From Arthrobacter sp. Bi83 (GTDB taxonomy: Bacteria; Actinomycetota; Actinomycetes; Actinomycetales; Micrococcaceae), in contig NZ_CAKKLY010000045.1 in NCBI RefSeq assembly GCF_918698095.1, positions 1 through 40,632 of the forward strand: a DNA stretch of 40,632 nt, in the 5' to 3' direction. This document shows, piece by piece, positions 37,569-40,632 of the stretch; within the stretch, counting starts at the first letter, position 1; every line of letters starts with the position of its first letter. The notes below the pieces were generated by a model that saw only the letters and a program-made list of their open reading frames with translations, made no database searches and was not told the DNA's origin. A program made the position numbers and the translations under genes.

Positions 37569-39197
37569 TCAGGCTTGGCTGGACATCTGGCGCAGCTCGG
37601 CCTTCCTGATCTTGCCGCTGGCGGTCCTGGGCATTTCGCTGACGAACATCACCGACTTGGGGATCTTGTACCGGGCGAGCCGGCCGTCCAGATACTCGCG
37701 GAGCTGCTGTTCGCTCAGGTCCGCGCCCTCGCGAAGCAGGATCACCGCGCGGGGCACCTCTCCCCATTTGTCGTCGGGCACACCGATGACAGCTACGCTT
37801 CCGACGGCCTCAAGTTCGATGATGGCCTGCTCCACTTCCGCCGGGTAGATGTTCTCACCGCCAGAGATGATCATGTCCTTGAGCCGGTCAGAGACAAAGA
37901 CAAAACCGTCCGGATCCCTGTACCCCATGTCGCCGGATTTGAACCACCCGCCGTCGGCGTAGGAGGCTGCCGATTCTTCGGGACGGTTCCAGTATTCATG
38001 GATGACGTTCGGTCCCTTGATCTGGATTTCCCCGACTGTTCCGGCCGGAGAGGGATTCCCGAGCGGGTCCGCAATCCGGATGTCGGTGAAGAAATGCGGC
38101 AGGCCTGAGGAGCCAGCCTTGTCCCGGGACCGGGACACCGGGAGGGTCGTGGCCCCCGGCGCCGTTTCAGTCATGCCATAGCCGTTGGAGAACCTGAGTC
38201 CCCGCGCTTCGTAGGCCTCCAGCACGCGAAGGGGTACCGCGGAACCGCCGCAGGTGAGCTTGTTCAGCGAGCTGATGTCCGCCGTCGCCCAGTCCGGATG
38301 CTCGCAGAGCAGCTGGTACGTGGTGGGAACGCCGCTGATGGTGCTGACCCTGTGCTGTCCGATGAGCTGCAGGACCCGTTGGGGATCAAATTTGGCTTCC
38401 AGGATTACTGTCCCGCCTTTGAGAAGGGTGGGAAGCACACCCATGTCCAGGGATGCCACGTGGAACATCGGTGAAATCATCAGGGCCACGTCGGCGGATG
38501 AGAAGTCAAAGTCCACAATGACGTTGATGCAGTTCCACGTGATGTTGCCGTGGGTGAGCAGGGCACCCTTGGGACGACCCGTAGTGCCGGAGGTGTAGAG
38601 GATCATGGCACCGTCATCCAGGCCGACGGCCTCATCAAGGGGCTGCGCCGCACCGGAAGCCACGACGTCGCGGTACTCCTCCCGCGCCGGCTGCCCGGCA
38701 GCCCGGCTCTTCCCGCCGGAAGTGGTTTGGTCGGTGGCCGGTGCGGAATCACCGGGACGGCCGGCGGCGGTTGGGCCGCCCCCAGTTGAGCCGTCCCCGG
38801 AGTCGTCGACGGCGATGAGCCTGCCCACCGCCGTCCCGGCGGCGCCGCGGGCGGCGAGGTCGCTGAGGCTTTCGGCGTAAATCAGGACCCCGGCTGCGCA
38901 GTCCTGAAGCTGATACTGGATTTCCGGAGGCGCCAGCCGGGTGTTGAGCGGAACAAAGATGGCACCCAAAAGGCCACAGGCGAAGAGCGTTTCCAGGAAA
39001 GCTGGATGGTTCTCGCCGAGGTAACCAACCCTGTCCCCCTGGGCCACGCCCCGGTCCCGCAGGGCGTTCGCGAGCCGGTCGGCTCGTTCGGCCAACTGCT
39101 CGTAGCTGAGTTCATGGTCCCCGGAAATGAGGGCGGTCTTGGTGCCGGACTTCGGGCTGCGCCGTCGCAGCCACGAACCGATGCCTGAATTCTCCAT
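37569..39197 (-). CDS. Acyl-CoA synthetase (AMP-forming, FadD-like)
   Basis: A 542-aa adenylate-forming enzyme that joins a carboxylic acid to CoA with ATP. ANL core motifs: MILYTSGTTGRPKGALLTH near 192-210 (P-loop type), GYGMTETAPG, WFKSGDMGYRDPDGFVFVSDRLKD and the C-terminal PRTASGKIRKAEL with catalytic Lys. A low-complexity insertion rich in Gly, Ser, Thr and Ala (about residues 130-172) lies between the N-terminal region and the P-loop, probably a flexible loop. Substrate (fatty, aromatic or branched acid) cannot be told. AAAGGA six bases before the ATG. The MHS transporter gene ends 42 bp upstream. Confidence 0.93.
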   Translation of the reverse strand: MENSGIGSWLRRRSPKSGTKTALISGDHELSYEQLAERADRLANALRDRGVAQGDRVGYLGENHPAFLETLFACGLLGAIFVPLNTRLAPPEIQYQLQDCAAGVLIYAESLSDLAARGAAGTAVGRLIAVDDSGDGSTGGGPTAAGRPGDSAPATDQTTSGGKSRAAGQPAREEYRDVVASGAAQPLDEAVGLDDGAMILYTSGTTGRPKGALLTHGNITWNCINVIVDFDFSSADVALMISPMFHVASLDMGVLPTLLKGGTVILEAKFDPQRVLQLIGQHRVSTISGVPTTYQLLCEHPDWATADISSLNKLTCGGSAVPLRVLEAYEARGLRFSNGYGMTETAPGATTLPVSRSRDKAGSSGLPHFFTDIRIADPLGNPSPAGTVGEIQIKGPNVIHEYWNRPEESAASYADGGWFKSGDMGYRDPDGFVFVSDRLKDMIISGGENIYPAEVEQAIIELEAVGSVAVIGVPDDKWGEVPRAVILLREGADLSEQQLREYLDGRLARYKIPKSVMFVSEMPRTASGKIRKAELRQMSSQA

Positions 39198-39239
39198 CGT
39201 TGGTCCTTTCTTATCTCAAGGTAGTCCTGCGGAGGCGGG

Positions 39240-40589
39240 TCAGAGCTTCACGGTCTGCAGATCGTTGTTCTTCGGTTCTTTGGTGAGCAGGATGAAGACG
39301 ATGGAAACAACCGACATGATGGCGAGGTACCAAACCACCGAAGCCGTGTTTTGGCCCGAGTCCTTGAAAATCTGCGCCACGATGCCCGGCGTGAACCCTG
39401 CGCCCAGGAGCGTGGCGAGCTGGTAGCCCAGCGACGCACCGGTGTAGCGGGACGTGGTGCCGAACTGTTCGGAGACAAACGCAGCGAGCGGGCCGAACAG
39501 CGTGGAGTGGATCATGAGGCCCACGGTGAAGGCAACGAAGATCAGCGCGATGTTGTTGGAGGACAGCAGCTGGAACATCGGCACCAGGTAAAGGATAAAG
39601 AGCACCAGCCCGCCGATCATGACAGGCCGCCGCCCCAGTTTGTCCGAGAGCCGTCCGCCCATCACAACGAACGCGATGGAGATGAGTGAGGCCGCCGCGT
39701 AGGCATACAGCACGCCCTGCCTGTCGGCGCCCTTGGAAACCGCGAACGTGACGGCGAACGTGGCCAGGACTACCTGCAGCGCGAAACCGGCTGCGCCCGC
39801 GAGCATGGTGAAGATCAGGGTCTTGGGCTTGCGGATGACCTGGAGCAGCGGAATCCCCTGCTTGGCCGCGGCCGTTGCGTGTTTCCCCTGTTCAAGCCGT
39901 TCCTGTTCAAGGGCCGCCTTGAAGATGGGGCTCTCGGACACCTTGAGCCGGACGAACATGCCCACGCCGAGCAGCACGAAAGACAGCAGGAACGGCACTC
40001 GCCAGCCCCAGGCAAGGAACTGGTCGTTGGGCAGCGAGGAGAAAGCACCCATGATGAACGTGCCGAGGACGGCACCGGTCGGAGCGCCGGCATTGACGAA
40101 GGAAGCGGCAAAGCCGCGTTTGCCCGATTCGGAATGCTCCAAGGCCATCAGGGCAGCGCCGCCCCATTCGCCGCCTACCGCGATGCCCTGGAAGACGCGC
40201 AGGATTACGAGCATTACGGCGCCCCACGGGCCAGCCACGGAGGCGCCTGGAACCAGCCCGATCAGCGTGGAGGCCAGGCCCATGACCAGCATGGAGATGA
40301 TCAGCATGCCCTTTCGGCCCATTTTGTCCCCGAAGTGGCCGAAAATGATGCCGCCCAGCGGTCGAGCCACGTAGCCGGCAGCGAACGTTCCGTACGCCGC
40401 CACCACACCCACCCAGTCGTCCATGCCGGAGAAGAAGACCTTGGGAAAGACCACGGCCGCAGCTGTGGCGTAGAGGAGAAAGTCGTAGTACTCGATGGTG
40501 CTGCCCAGGTAGCTGGAGGCAATGACGGTGCGCGCCTCTTTGCGCCGGCTGGCAGTGTCCATGGCCTGAAGCTGCGATATTTGGGACAT
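39240..40589 (-). CDS. MHS-family MFS carboxylate/metabolite:H+ symporter
   Basis: A 449-aa membrane carrier of the same branch as the 30570 gene but only distantly similar. SSYLGSTIEYYDFLLYATAAAVVF in TM1, HFGDKMGRKGML after TM2, GIAVGGEWGGAALMALE in TM5, and GGRLSDKLGRRPVM in the second half fit the shikimate/benzoate-like MHS transporters. With the acyl-CoA synthetase next to it, an organic acid uptake and CoA-activation pair is likely. AAGGAA lies five bases before the ATG. The gene appears complete; the promoter lies beyond 40589 and only 43 bp remain. Confidence 0.9.
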   Translation of the reverse strand: MSQISQLQAMDTASRRKEARTVIASSYLGSTIEYYDFLLYATAAAVVFPKVFFSGMDDWVGVVAAYGTFAAGYVARPLGGIIFGHFGDKMGRKGMLIISMLVMGLASTLIGLVPGASVAGPWGAVMLVILRVFQGIAVGGEWGGAALMALEHSESGKRGFAASFVNAGAPTGAVLGTFIMGAFSSLPNDQFLAWGWRVPFLLSFVLLGVGMFVRLKVSESPIFKAALEQERLEQGKHATAAAKQGIPLLQVIRKPKTLIFTMLAGAAGFALQVVLATFAVTFAVSKGADRQGVLYAYAAASLISIAFVVMGGRLSDKLGRRPVMIGGLVLFILYLVPMFQLLSSNNIALIFVAFTVGLMIHSTLFGPLAAFVSEQFGTTSRYTGASLGYQLATLLGAGFTPGIVAQIFKDSGQNTASVVWYLAIMSVVSIVFILLTKEPKNNDLQTVKL

Positions 40590-40632
40590 CGTTGTTCCTT
40601 AAAGCAGAGGGGTGGGTGGAAGGGGGTGGAGG

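Noticed and set aside
1..40632. Search for tRNA, rRNA, transposase, integrase or attachment-site signatures
   Set aside because: None recognised by eye; composition and gene style look uniform, so I make no claim of a mobile island.

Overview
The window is high-GC DNA (roughly mid-60s % by eye) with dense short-spaced genes, frequent GTG/TTG starts, Rho-independent hairpins, Ku plus a three-domain LigD, and a fruR-fruK-fruA-ptsH cluster. Together these point to the chromosome of a Micrococcaceae actinobacterium of the Arthrobacter/Pseudarthrobacter type. The organism call is inference from gene content and style. I see no rRNA, tRNA, CRISPR array, phage or insertion sequence. The genes read as ordinary chromosomal content.

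Layout. 1-8.7 kb: a secreted FG-GAP/VCBS repeat protein closed by a strong terminator, an O-methyltransferase, a thiamine-binding-type (MTH1187) protein, a TetR regulator, a small protein of an unnamed family, a His/Glu repeat protein, the AzlCD amino-acid exporter pair, a glycerophosphodiester phosphodiesterase and a DUF445 membrane protein. 8.9-14.9 kb: a secreted M1 metallopeptidase with a large insertion, orphan PxpA (5-oxoprolinase subunit A) overlapping an EcsC-family gene, an unrecognised 196-aa protein and an MFS exporter. 14.9-19.7 kb: a GH65 disaccharide phosphorylase and a beta-phosphoglucomutase-type HAD enzyme in one operon, with a perfect LacI-type operator upstream, then a serine esterase and a small membrane protein. 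19.8-24.2 kb: the fructose PTS operon (DeoR-type FruR, 1-phosphofructokinase, EIIABC, HPr), ended by a long hairpin. 24.4-29.4 kb: an SRPBCC protein, a Rho-N-type small basic protein, then divergent Ku and LigD (bacterial non-homologous end joining). 29.1-35.7 kb: small membrane and unknown proteins, an MHS-family transporter, a FUSC-type membrane protein, an SDR, and a STAS-like gene overlapping a second member of the small-protein family seen at 4.6 kb. 35.8-40.6 kb: a minus-strand run of MHS transporter, acyl-CoA synthetase, membrane acyltransferase and GNAT-like protein, probably one operon for uptake and activation of a carboxylic acid plus acyl modifications.

Functional links. Carbohydrate supply is the clearest theme: GH65 plus beta-PGM would turn an alpha-glucobiose and phosphate into glucose and glucose 6-phosphate, and the PTS operon would turn fructose into fructose 1,6-bisphosphate. 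Ku and LigD form a complete two-component NHEJ system.

The most interesting cross-cutting signal is in the starts. At least seven genes lack a Shine-Dalgarno and carry a TANNNT -10-like hexamer exactly 6-7 nt before the start codon, the signature of leaderless transcripts. In two short divergent gaps (50 and 61 bp) both genes do so, so two leaderless promoters face each other. Other points worth a second look are the two-member small-protein family, the M1 peptidase insertion, the LacI operator without a local regulator, and the basic repeat tail of Ku. I did not find a clear defence system or other dramatic new system.
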